Assembly (NCBI GenBank): GCA_964580675.1 | Contig: CAZOLI010000046.1 | Location: 1 to 17,095, forward strand | Length of the DNA stretch: 17,095 nucleotides | Direction: 5' to 3' | Source of the DNA: CAZOLI01 sp964580675 | Lineage (GTDB): Bacteria > Planctomycetota > MHYJ01 > CAYXQY01 | Shown here: positions 1 to 6,936 of the stretch, in pieces | Position numbering within the stretch: the first letter of the stretch is position 1 | Layout: every line of letters begins with the position of its first letter | Program-made: the position numbers and the translations under genes | Notes under the pieces: model-generated | Told to the model about the DNA's origin: nothing | The model's database searches: none | Seen by the model: the letters and a program-made list of their open reading frames with translations, nothing else

Positions 1-1518
1 AAACTCAAAAATCTCGGCTTCAAAAACAAACTGACCGAATCAATAAGCAAGGGAAAGCACATCTTCGATATTCCCTTAACAAATCTTGAGAAGTTGATTA
101 CGACCACGGCCGACAAGATGAAGACGAACAAACATAAAAATAGGGTGGTGCAGTATCGAAGGGACATTAATCTTTTCAAAAAATACCGTTCCGCGCTCCG
201 GACCGGCCTTCAGAATTGGGAAAAAGAAGGAGGCATCATCGAGCGAGAAAAAAATAATTCGAAAGTGTCCCTCAAGTCCATTTCCACAAACGGCAAAAAC
301 TGGGCAAACGTAGAATTAAACTGCAAATTGAAGGACCTGAACCGAACCATTCCGGTTCCCCTGGAAGAATTTTCCATAGATGAGCACGTGAAGATTCTGG
401 AGGAATACGGCAATTTGACCCCCGAAGCCTATTCTGCGGTCGGGATTCTGCTGTACTGGGAAAACCCGGACACGGAAGAGGAGGAACAATTATTGAAAAT
501 CGCCAAATACCTGGAAAAGGGATCAAAGGGAGGAGTGGCACGGGCCAAACATTACTTCGACCTGCTTCCGAAAACTGTTCGGGATAAAAACGAGCGAAAA
601 GCCCGGGCTCTTTACGCGAAAATGAAGGAATATTTCAGCACCAGAAACTATCAACTGGCCTACGGAAAAGGCGAAACGTTGAAAGGACAGTACGCAGACA
701 CAGCGTACTTCAAAAAATTCCAATCCGAAATTGAGAAAAAAATGGAGGAGATCATTAACAAAATCGGATACGCTGGTGCCCACCGTGACGACGTAAAGAG
801 GTTGTTTCACGGAGAAATAACGAACATAAACAGCGACAATACCGTACACATAAATTACAATTTTTCGGAAAAGGACGAGCTGAAGGACTGGGATTTTATC
901 TGGAGCGATGGCCGTAATATGAGTGCCTCCTACAACAAAAAGCGAAAGGCCGTAGAAATTAATGGGTTGTCAAAGGGTGGCGGCGGAGGGAATGACGTTT
1001 ACGGGAACAAAGCGGTTTTTGAGAAACAGGCAAAAATTAACGTAAAAATGTTAACGACGAACGGGGAAAGCACCGGATTGATGACAATGTTGATGGAGAA
1101 TGACGAGCGTGAAATCACGCGCGGTTATCGCGTGCTTCTGGATCATCAATCCTTTCCCGGGAGAAACAATGAAACACGAATATCGGTTCTCGACCGTTAC
1201 GACGGAGACGGAGATTTTAACCCCATCGTCGAGAGACCAATACCCAGGAAAAAACTGGACCTGAAGAAAAATACCCTTTTCAGGCTTTCCATGGAAAACA
1301 GGAAAAATAAAGTGTACGTGAAGTACGGTGGCAGAACTATTTTCAGGGGAATGGATCCAAAACTTGATACAGAGAATAAACGAAAGAAATTCCTTCGCGG
1401 AAAAGTTGGAATTCATGCCGTCTGGACGAACCTGATCGTTACCGATGTCCAAATCCGAGGGAAACTGAACCGGGATTGGCTCAAGTCAGCACTTCAACGC
1501 CAGGACGAGGAAGATTAA
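1..1518 (+). CDS. Unrecognised protein, 5' end outside the window; helical region plus beta-rich C-terminal domain
   Basis: The frame is open to base 1 with no stop, so the gene starts upstream; the TTG at 94 is only the first start-like codon inside the window. About 505 residues are visible. The first part is Lys/Arg-rich and helical. The middle, around bases 380-760, holds short helices that read like a repeat region (LTPEAYSAVGILLYWENPD, ending near a GxYADTAYF stretch). The last 220 residues (from about base 850) alternate hydrophobic and polar residues, with a Gly run (GGGGG near base 980), and look like a beta-sandwich of the LamG or DUF1080 kind. That fold is a guess. Planctomycete proteins with such C-terminal domains can be Ser/Thr kinases or secreted proteins, but no kinase motif is visible here. 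No terminator with a T-run follows the stop. I do not recognise the family. Confidence 0.75.
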   Translation, partial: KLKNLGFKNKLTESISKGKHIFDIPLTNLEKLITTTADKMKTNKHKNRVVQYRRDINLFKKYRSALRTGLQNWEKEGGIIEREKNNSKVSLKSISTNGKNWANVELNCKLKDLNRTIPVPLEEFSIDEHVKILEEYGNLTPEAYSAVGILLYWENPDTEEEEQLLKIAKYLEKGSKGGVARAKHYFDLLPKTVRDKNERKARALYAKMKEYFSTRNYQLAYGKGETLKGQYADTAYFKKFQSEIEKKMEEIINKIGYAGAHRDDVKRLFHGEITNINSDNTVHINYNFSEKDELKDWDFIWSDGRNMSASYNKKRKAVEINGLSKGGGGGNDVYGNKAVFEKQAKINVKMLTTNGESTGLMTMLMENDEREITRGYRVLLDHQSFPGRNNETRISVLDRYDGDGDFNPIVERPIPRKKLDLKKNTLFRLSMENRKNKVYVKYGGRTIFRGMDPKLDTENKRKKFLRGKVGIHAVWTNLIVTDVQIRGKLNRDWLKSALQRQDEED

Positions 1519-1678
1519 CTCCATCATCAAATATTTTTCATTCCGGATTCCGAAATCGGGGTGGGGCGGTGCCGTTTAGGTTCCAGATGTATCCAGAATC
1601 GTCCCCGGGGAAAAACTCCTTTTTCCGTTATTATTTGCGGTTCGATAACCCCGGCCTTTTCAGGGGGAATTTCCCTAT

Positions 1679-1748
1679 TCATCGGAACGGATATTCCGGG
1701 GAACCAGATGAATTGTAACCCCCGTTCCGAAACCGGAATTTCCGATGA
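1679..1748. repeat. Long interrupted stem-loop, 21 base pairs in three helices
   Basis: Three nested helices can be paired by eye. Bases 1679-1687 pair with 1740-1748 (9 bp), 1693-1699 with 1733-1739 (7 bp), and 1700-1704 with 1724-1728 (5 bp). They are separated by a 5-base bulge on the left and a 4-base bulge on the right, and close on a 19-base loop. No T-run follows on either strand, so it is not a standard terminator. It could be a structured RNA or a small palindromic element. Confidence 0.6.
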
Positions 1749-2124
1749 TTTCACAACAATACATTCCGTAATTCAAGATTTTACCTGAGGGATGGGGCAC
1801 ACCATGGCGTCGTGTCTTCGAAACGGCCGGACGGTGGATTCGCGCATGACGGTTGCGAACCGGAACGTTTCGTTTCATATGGTTCGCGGTTGCTCCCACA
1901 GAACACATAGCGGAATTGATGCCATGTTCTCACCGCGAGCATTCGTTCAAATCCACCCGCCGTCCACAGGAAGAACAGCAGGAACAGAGACAAGAAAACA
2001 GAAAAGAACCGGCGACGTCACAAAAAATAGACCGGAAAAAGGTCGAAAGTAGGTCAAGAGGTGGTTTTCATATATACAACAAAAAATTTCCTGCAGGAGT
2101 CCCCCATTCAAAAACGACCGAGAC

Positions 2125-2191
2125 ATAACGTCCGATAAGGAAACTTATGTTGCGTTATTCGACCGAAAACTTCGGCGGTTCCGCAAAACCG
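2125..2191 (+). repeat. Three consecutive hairpins, the first with a GAAA tetraloop
   Basis: The first hairpin has outer pairing ATAACG/CGTTAT (2125-2130 with 2153-2158), a 4x4 internal loop and inner pairing ATAAG/CTTAT (2135-2139 with 2144-2148) closed by GAAA, a GNRA tetraloop when read on the plus strand. The second is CCGAA/TTCGG (2163-2167 with 2171-2175). The third is CGGTT/AACCG (2176-2180 with 2187-2191). The GNRA loop favours plus-strand RNA. The function is unknown. Confidence 0.45.
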
Positions 2192-2201
2192 GAAACACAA
2201 C

Positions 2202-2256
2202 AAAAAAATATGGGCTCCCGGCGGTGCAAAAGGGCAGGGCACTCTTCCGGGAGCCC
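2202..2256 (-). terminator. Rho-independent terminator of rpmE
   Basis: A perfect 10-bp inverted repeat, GGGCTCCCGG (2212-2221) and CCGGGAGCCC (2247-2256), has a further GTGC/GCAC pair inside the loop. Read on the minus strand it is followed by ATATTTTTTTG, the expected U-tract. It lies 34 bases past the rpmE stop. Confidence 0.85.
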
Positions 2257-2290
2257 AAAAGGGAGGCGGGGCTATTTCTGTAACAATTCT

Positions 2291-2680
2291 TTACGTTTGT
2301 TCTTCTTCGGTTTCCTCCGGTTCTTCGTCTGCCTCGGCATTCTGCTCGGTCGCTTCTTCCTCGTCCGTCTCTTCCGTCTGCTCCGTCTCATCGCCGGCTT
2401 CTTTCCCGGCTGTTTCCTCTTCGGATTCCTCTTCCTCGACTCCTTCAACTTCAGTTCCGGCAATCTCACTGGCGCGCTCCTCGGACCAATCGTACTTGTC
2501 CTGAAACTTCTCCACGCGCCCTTCCGTGTCCACCAGCTTCTGCTCACCGGTGTAAAACGGATGACAGTTCGAACAGATCTCCACGATTAGATCCGTCTCC
2601 GGGGTAAATATCGTAAAGGACTCCCCGCAACCGCAGGTAACTTCCGTTTCCTGAAGATCACTATGAATCTCGGTCTGCAT
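2291..2680 (-). CDS. rpmE: 50S ribosomal protein bL31 with a long acidic C-terminal tail
   Basis: The first 65 or so residues match bL31. It starts MQTEIHSD, has the zinc ligands Cys16, Cys18, Cys36 and Cys39 in CGCG and CSNC contexts, and includes HPFYTGEQKLVDTEGRVEKF, the hallmark stretch of the family. It is therefore the zinc-binding (C+) form, located on the large subunit at the bridge to the small subunit. Ordinary bL31 is about 65-90 residues; this one is 129. From about residue 73 it continues as an almost uninterrupted Glu/Asp/Thr tail with no hydrophobic core, probably disordered. The ATG at 2678-2680 is the natural family start and has no clear Shine-Dalgarno sequence. It is a single-gene transcript with its own promoter and terminator. 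Confidence 0.95.
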   Translation of the reverse strand: MQTEIHSDLQETEVTCGCGESFTIFTPETDLIVEICSNCHPFYTGEQKLVDTEGRVEKFQDKYDWSEERASEIAGTEVEGVEEEESEEETAGKEAGDETEQTEETDEEEATEQNAEADEEPEETEEEQT

Positions 2681-2726
2681 CGCGAATCATCTGTTCAAAG
2701 TCTCGCCAGTTTTTTAGTTCGTGTTT

Positions 2727-2754
2727 ATTATACATATACTTTTACTGGAGTCAA
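2727..2754 (-). promoter_or_regulatory. Sigma-70-type promoter of rpmE
   Basis: On the minus strand a TTGACT -35 box (2749-2754) and a perfect TATAAT -10 box (2727-2732) are separated by 16 bases. The predicted transcript starts near 2720, giving an rpmE leader of about 40 bases. Confidence 0.8.
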
Positions 2755-2863
2755 ACCGATTTAACTTCGGAACCTAAATTTCCCCACTCGTTTCCTGTGG
2801 GAACCGCACCATCAGTGGAATTCTTATCCGCTTCAATTCAGGCGCCCCACCCGAATCTTACGA

Positions 2864-2892
2864 TTGCCTCCATATTCTAATATATGTATAAT
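2864..2892 (+). promoter_or_regulatory. Promoter of the RNase Z-like gene, predicting a near-leaderless mRNA
   Basis: TTGCCT (2864-2869), a 17-base spacer and a perfect TATAAT (2887-2892). The expected start site near 2899 lies only about 5 bases before the ATG at 2904, and no Shine-Dalgarno sequence fits in between. Confidence 0.65.
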
Positions 2893-2903
2893 GCGCCAAT
2901 ACC

Positions 2904-3722
2904 ATGAACACAATTGAACTCGACGACTACACAATTGAAGGGCGTTCCATCTCCACGATCGAAACGTGGGTGAACATTCCCGAACTGAACGTCTGTTTCG
3001 ACATCGGGAAAGGGCCCCGAAAGGTGTCCGGTACCGACCACGTTATGATCACGCATTTCCACCAGGACCACGCCCTTGGCCTCACCAAACATATCGCAAC
3101 ACGTAACTTGCTCAGAGTGGGTCCTCCGACCATTTATGTTCCCGACGAAACCACCCATCACGTTCACCAACTCATCAACACGTGGCAGAAACTGGAAGAA
3201 CGACGGCTGGATTACAAATTGACCGGGGTTTCGGACGCGGATGAATACGACCTGCGAAAACGACTGAAAGTCCGGGTCTTCGACACCCCTCACTCCGTTG
3301 AATCAACCGGTTACGCCCTGATTGAAGTTCGGCAAAAACTGCGGGATGAATACCTTGACCTTGACGGAGACGAAATTGTGGAACTGAAGAATCAGGGAGA
3401 AAACCTGTTCTACAACCTGGAAATTCCACTGGTCAGTTATACCGGAGACTCGCGCCCGGACGTTCTTGACCGGCACGATTTCATCCAGAACAGCCGGGTT
3501 CTCATTTGCGAATCCACGTTCCTGAAGGAAGACGACCGGAAACTCGCAGAAAAACGATCACATACGCATCTGCTGGACATCATTGAACGACGGGACCAGT
3601 TGAAAAATCAGTTTATCGTTTTAACGCACTTCAGTGCACGGTACGGGCGTCGGGAAGTGTTCAACGCCATCCAGAACCTGGTCCCGAACGACATGAAGGA
3701 TCGGGTGCGCGTTCTGGCATAA
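2904..3722 (+). CDS. RNase Z-like metallo-beta-lactamase-fold hydrolase
   Basis: This 272-residue protein has the metallo-beta-lactamase zinc set: His51, His53, Asp55 and His56 in THFHQDHALG, His130 in DTPHS, Asp182 in YTGDS, and His242 in LTHFSARY. The HFSARY ending and the CESTF segment (residues 202-206) are typical of the tRNase Z branch rather than of beta-lactamases. The usual role of that branch is endonucleolytic removal of tRNA 3' trailers, using two zinc ions in the cytoplasm. Length is close to short-form RNase Z (about 300). The opening residues before the HxHxDH motif differ from textbook RNase Z, so another RNA or small-molecule substrate is possible. It is divergent from rpmE and convergent with mazG, and is probably monocistronic. 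Confidence 0.8.
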   Translation: MNTIELDDYTIEGRSISTIETWVNIPELNVCFDIGKGPRKVSGTDHVMITHFHQDHALGLTKHIATRNLLRVGPPTIYVPDETTHHVHQLINTWQKLEERRLDYKLTGVSDADEYDLRKRLKVRVFDTPHSVESTGYALIEVRQKLRDEYLDLDGDEIVELKNQGENLFYNLEIPLVSYTGDSRPDVLDRHDFIQNSRVLICESTFLKEDDRKLAEKRSHTHLLDIIERRDQLKNQFIVLTHFSARYGRREVFNAIQNLVPNDMKDRVRVLA

Positions 3723-3734
3723 GAAGAACCAACG

Positions 3735-3777
3735 GGAACCGCCCCACCCCGCTCCCCGGGGTCGGGAACGGGGTTCC
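3735..3777. terminator. Hairpin between convergent genes, probable terminator for mazG or both
   Basis: GGAACC (3735-3740) pairs with GGTTCC (3772-3777), and inside it CCCCG (3747-3751) pairs with CGGGG (3757-3761). On the minus strand it is followed by a moderately T-rich run (GTTGGTTCTTCTT); on the plus strand there is no real T-tract. It overlaps the first bases of the mazG stop region. Confidence 0.45.
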
Positions 3778-4580
3778 TACTCTTCATTCCGTTCGGATTT
3801 GGCCGCGGCATTCCAGAGTCTAACCAGCTCCTCCTGGCTCATTCGATCAAGTTCCTGATCGCGTTCGTCCAACCGGTTCTCCAGCCGCCTGAACGTTGCC
3901 TGAAACTTCCGGGATCCTTTGCGAAGGGCCTGCTCCGGGTCCATCCCCAGCTTTCTGGCCAGGTTTGCACAGGAGAACAGGAGATCTCCCAGTTCCTCCT
4001 GAATTTCCTCATCACCGCCCTCCCCGACCGACTGCTCCAGTTCCTGTAATTCCTCTCGAACTTTTTGGAACGCCGATTCCTCGTCCGACCAATCAAATCC
4101 GACAGCCGAAACTTTTTCGGTGATTCGATACGCCCTGAGAAGGGCCGGAAGATGATCCGGTACGCCGGAAAGGACGCTATCGTCCTCCTCCTTCTCTTCA
4201 TTTTTGGCCTCCTCCCACTGTTCTACTCCTTCCTCCGGTGTGCTCGCGTCGGCATCACCGAAGACGTGCGGGTGTCGGCGGACGAGTTTTTCCTTTAATT
4301 CCGAAAGAACCGACGCCAGATCAAACGTGTTCTTTTCCGCGTAAATATCCGAGAGAAACACCACCTGATAAAGCACATCTCCCATCTCCTCCCGGATCTC
4401 CTCCGTATCGTCCCGGTCAAGGGCCTCCATAAGCTCATAAGTTTCTTCCAGTAGAGAGGTCCGGATGTCCTCGGGAGACCGGGACCGATCCCATGGACAG
4501 CCCTCCGGACCACGCAGAACCCGGGTAACCTCAAGCAGCTCAACCAGCTTCTCTGTAACGTCCTGATGCGTGTTTTCCAT
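3777..4580 (-). CDS. mazG: Nucleoside triphosphate pyrophosphohydrolase MazG, two-domain form
   Basis: MazG hydrolyses (d)NTPs to the monophosphate and pyrophosphate, cleaning the nucleotide pool. The 267 residues contain two MazG repeats. The N-terminal one has CPWDR (28-32), EETYE (45-49) and EEMGD (64-68). The C-terminal one has EELQE (176-180) and EELGD (195-199). These EExxE...E/D sets bind magnesium. Length and two-domain layout match E. coli MazG (263). The final 40 residues are a charged helix. The ATG at 4578-4580 is the family start. No Shine-Dalgarno sequence is seen. It is transcribed toward the RNase Z-like gene and shares a 248-base divergent region with the zinc-ribbon gene. 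Confidence 0.92.
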   Translation of the reverse strand: MENTHQDVTEKLVELLEVTRVLRGPEGCPWDRSRSPEDIRTSLLEETYELMEALDRDDTEEIREEMGDVLYQVVFLSDIYAEKNTFDLASVLSELKEKLVRRHPHVFGDADASTPEEGVEQWEEAKNEEKEEDDSVLSGVPDHLPALLRAYRITEKVSAVGFDWSDEESAFQKVREELQELEQSVGEGGDEEIQEELGDLLFSCANLARKLGMDPEQALRKGSRKFQATFRRLENRLDERDQELDRMSQEELVRLWNAAAKSERNEE

Positions 4581-4722
4581 TTTTGTTATAACAGGTGATT
4601 CCCTGTTCGGGATTTCCCGTTGCCGAATTCATTATCAGAAAAATATTGCGGTTTTTACCGCGCATGAACCGCTCTGAACCAATCAAACACGAATGTGTCA
4701 GATTACGTAATGTAACAGATAC

Positions 4723-4752
4723 TTGAAAAATATCACGATCCTTCGGTACACT
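4723..4752 (+). promoter_or_regulatory. Possible promoter of the zinc-ribbon gene
   Basis: TTGAAA (4723-4728), an 18-base spacer and TACACT (4747-4752) in the mazG/zinc-ribbon divergent region. The predicted leader is about 70 bases. The match is moderate. Confidence 0.45.
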
Positions 4753-4828
4753 GAAAGTCAAAATAATGGGGAACGGTAACGTTTTCCAGAAAACAACCTG
4801 ACCTGTTCTGATTCACGATATTCTCCGG

Positions 4829-5536
4829 ATGGCCGATATGAGTGAGAAAACCATTGTCGAATGCGTCCATTGCGGAAAAAAATTTAAACTCGGTGTAAAA
4901 TACGATCCCGCGACCGTTGAATGTCCCAATTGCGGTGATCCACTCGCAAAACCGGAACCAGTGGAACCTGCTGGAGATTCACAATCTGGTTCATCCAGAA
5001 AAGGACCATCCGCCTCCAAAAAGAAACGAACATCACGCCCCGGGAAGCGGGGAAAGCGAGGTTCATCGTCCTCCAGAAAAGGCCGCCGCGGGGGCCGTTC
5101 CGGCTCGAAACGATCCGGGGGTTCCCGAAGTGCACGGGGGCGAAACCGGCGGCAGGAGGACACGGAAAGTGATATTGTCGGTTCCTCACGATCCTCCGGA
5201 AACAAAAAGAAAATGATGATCGGAGGCGGAATTGGGGCAGCCGTGCTCCTTATTGGTATCTTGATTGCCGCGGGATCCGGGGGATCCGGTAACGCAGCCG
5301 GAGACAGGAAGAGGAAAGATCAGAAAACGCGGGAAACCCGGCAAAATACGGAATACCAGAACAAAAATTACTCAACAGACGAACAATCATCCGAGGAACA
5401 GGAGCCGGCCGGTTACGATGAATTTGAGGAAGAACTGGAAAATTCAGAAATGGAAGACACCCCCATGAAGGAAAAACGGAAGGAACGAAAAGAAGGACTC
5501 GAGGAACAGTCCGGCATGTCCTCGGAGGATGATTAG
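4829..5536 (+). CDS. Zinc-ribbon protein with one membrane helix and oppositely charged tails
   Basis: No known function. This 235-residue protein begins with a four-cysteine zinc ribbon (Cys12, Cys15, Cys32, Cys35 as CVHCG and CPNCG). A long Arg/Lys/Ser/Gly linker follows (about 55-127, very basic), then one hydrophobic helix at about 129-149 (MMIGGGIGAAVLLIGILIAA), and an acidic Glu-rich tail (about 165-235). By the positive-inside rule the zinc ribbon and basic linker should be cytoplasmic and the acidic tail outside. Planctomycete genomes contain many short zinc-ribbon plus TM proteins of this style, usually uncharacterised. A second ATG at 4838 would remove only three residues; neither start has a good Shine-Dalgarno sequence. 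Confidence 0.75.
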   Translation: MADMSEKTIVECVHCGKKFKLGVKYDPATVECPNCGDPLAKPEPVEPAGDSQSGSSRKGPSASKKKRTSRPGKRGKRGSSSSRKGRRGGRSGSKRSGGSRSARGRNRRQEDTESDIVGSSRSSGNKKKMMIGGGIGAAVLLIGILIAAGSGGSGNAAGDRKRKDQKTRETRQNTEYQNKNYSTDEQSSEEQEPAGYDEFEEELENSEMEDTPMKEKRKERKEGLEEQSGMSSEDD

Positions 5537-5756
5537 CCATCGATCAGATGGGTTGCGCCCCATCTGGCCCCTTCGGACAGAACCCCTCTTTGAAACCCTT
5601 CCCACCCATACCTTCCGCCGGATTGACCGGGTGATACAGTGCACCGGGGACACTACCTTGCTTGAATTCCGGCCAATTCCCGAATAAACCCAAACAGTTC
5701 TCCGGCAGTAAAAGGTATCCAGGGCGCAACCCAATTTTCACGACAGGGTTACAGCC
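5537..5756. repeat. Intergenic inverted repeat with two mutually exclusive pairings
   Basis: A local hairpin CAGATGGG/CCCATCTG (5545-5552 with 5559-5566) overlaps one arm of a 12-bp long-range inverted repeat, TGGGTTGCGCCC (5549-5560) with GGGCGCAACCCA (5722-5733). Both pairings use 5549-5560, so only one can form. No T-tract follows the local hairpin. A weak promoter-like pair (TTGAAT at 5662, TAAACC at 5685) lies between the arms. No gene is seen. Confidence 0.45.
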
Positions 5757-6806
5757 GTGAACAGGAAACAGTTAATGGCGAGTTCGATGGTGGTCGGGGT
5801 CACCCTCTTCCTGGCCATCATTTACTTTATCGGTCCCGACAATATTTTCCGGGCCCTGGTGAAAGCGGGCTTCGGGGGTATTGGTTCCTTTCTACTATTG
5901 TTATTCCTGCAACTGCTGGCCGTTTCCCTTGCCTGGCAGGTCCTTCTGAACCAGGCCGGTTACACGCCCTCCCTGTGGTGGATTACGATCAGTCAAACGA
6001 TGGGTTATACCGGCAACATCATCACGCCCAGCATGTATTTAGGAGGTGAACCCGTGGCGGCGTACTTCCTGGCCCGCCGGAAAAAGCTTCCCACGCGGGA
6101 AGTTATGGGGACAATGGTCTCAAGCAAGGTACTGCAGTTATTTGCCTTTCTTATCCTTCTTTTTACCGGATCGTTTGTGTATGTGTTTCAATTTGCCGGT
6201 GATCTGCCGGAATCCTACACCATACCGCTGTTTGTGGCCAACGTAATTGCCGGTGGGTTTGCCCTTCTGCTATTCGTGTGCTTCTTCCGGGGGACGTACC
6301 TACTGACGCCCATTATTCGGTTTTTTGCCCGAATGAAGATATTTCCCCGGCTCCTTTTTCGGATGAAACCGAAAATCCGGGACATGGAAAACAATGTTCA
6401 CAGGGCTTTTCAGCAGGACTGGCACGGTTTGTTCATCGCCTTCCTCTGGAGCTTGCTCGCCATGTTCGTTATTTACCTCCGCCCCATCCTGTTTTTTTAC
6501 TTTTTCCCGTCCACCGGAATTTCCCTGCTCGGAGCCGCTGCTTTCTTTTCTTTGAGCCAGCTCGTCCAGGCACTGCAATTTACGCCCGGCGGGCTGGGGA
6601 TTTTCGACCTGGCCACCATCGGTATTTTTCATCACCTGTTCGGCATCGAGGAGTCCACCGCCATGAGTTTTAACCTCGGATACCGGTTCGCGGATGCGGT
6701 GCTCATCGGGGTCGGGGCCGGATTAATGTTTCATTACGGGGCTCTGATTTTCTTCTGGAATCCGTCCGAAATGGAACAAACAACCACGGAGAACTCGCAA
6801 AATTGA
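5757..6806 (+). CDS. UPF0104 / lysylphosphatidylglycerol synthase-type multi-TM protein
   Basis: This is a 349-residue integral membrane protein with roughly eight hydrophobic helices. It fits the LPG_synthase_TM (flippase-like) family. Visible family features are the early GGEPVAAYFLARRKKLPTRE segment (near residues 98-117) and, near residues 278-288, TPGGLGIFDLA, equivalent to the usual PGGLG-x-E stretch. The family includes the membrane half of MprF and many stand-alone proteins of unknown lipid or glycolipid substrate. The catalytic lysyl-transferase domain is absent, so lysyl-PG synthesis is not implied. The start is GTG at 5757. The C-terminus ends in a short polar tail. The stop overlaps the -35 box of the next promoter. 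The substrate cannot be told from sequence. Confidence 0.8.
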   Translation: MNRKQLMASSMVVGVTLFLAIIYFIGPDNIFRALVKAGFGGIGSFLLLLFLQLLAVSLAWQVLLNQAGYTPSLWWITISQTMGYTGNIITPSMYLGGEPVAAYFLARRKKLPTREVMGTMVSSKVLQLFAFLILLFTGSFVYVFQFAGDLPESYTIPLFVANVIAGGFALLLFVCFFRGTYLLTPIIRFFARMKIFPRLLFRMKPKIRDMENNVHRAFQQDWHGLFIAFLWSLLAMFVIYLRPILFFYFFPSTGISLLGAAAFFSLSQLVQALQFTPGGLGIFDLATIGIFHHLFGIEESTAMSFNLGYRFADAVLIGVGAGLMFHYGALIFFWNPSEMEQTTTENSQN

Positions 6807-6840
6807 TTGTTAAAAAACAACGTATTATACTGGACGTTGT
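6803..6840 (+). promoter_or_regulatory. Promoter with operator-like dyad upstream of the RsbW/STAS/hem/scpB cluster
   Basis: TTGATT (6803-6808), a 17-base spacer and TATACT (6826-6831). A perfect inverted repeat ACAACGT (6817-6823) and ACGTTGT (6834-6840) brackets the -10 box with a 10-base gap, the geometry of a repressor operator. The leader to the ATG at 6937 is about 100 bases. The -35 box overlaps the stop of the preceding gene. Confidence 0.6.
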
Positions 6841-6936
6841 CAAATTGCCCGGTACGGTTCTGAATCTGGACCCGGAACCAGACGAAGATGTCAGGAATCC
6901 GGTAACTTCCCATGCAAGGATACCGATGGACGAATT

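Larger units (their letters stand above)
1519..2200. other. Gene-free, hairpin-rich interval
   Basis: About 680 bases between the stop of the first gene and the rpmE terminator. The ORFs here are short (70-91 codons), overlap one another on both strands and have ordinary low-complexity translations, so I do not call any of them. What stands out is secondary structure: a GGAAAAA/TTTTTCC hairpin (1609-1626), a GGTT/AACC hairpin (1639-1650), a long interrupted stem (1679-1748), a GCGAACC/GGTTCGC pair (1855-1861 with 1881-1887) and three consecutive hairpins (2125-2191). It could hold a structured RNA, regulatory leaders or the remains of an inserted element. Confidence 0.5.

Noticed and set aside
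1946..1954. TTCAAATCC, which resembles a tRNA T-loop
   Set aside because: The flanking bases do not form a 5-bp T-stem, and no acceptor, D or anticodon arms can be paired around it.
1781..1993. Minus-strand ORF of 70 codons beginning with a hydrophobic stretch that resembles a signal peptide
   Set aside because: It overlaps other equal-sized ORFs on both strands, has no promoter or ribosome site, and the rest of the translation has no recognisable pattern.
2147..2590. Plus-strand ORF of 147 codons opposite rpmE
   Set aside because: It lies antisense to the rpmE tail and terminator. Its Phe/Leu-rich translation is the mirror of the Glu-rich tail codons, and rpmE is a certain gene.
4581..4600. 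TATAAC close to the mazG start as a leaderless promoter
   Set aside because: The spacing would put the transcript start inside the ATG, and there is no -35 box at a suitable distance.
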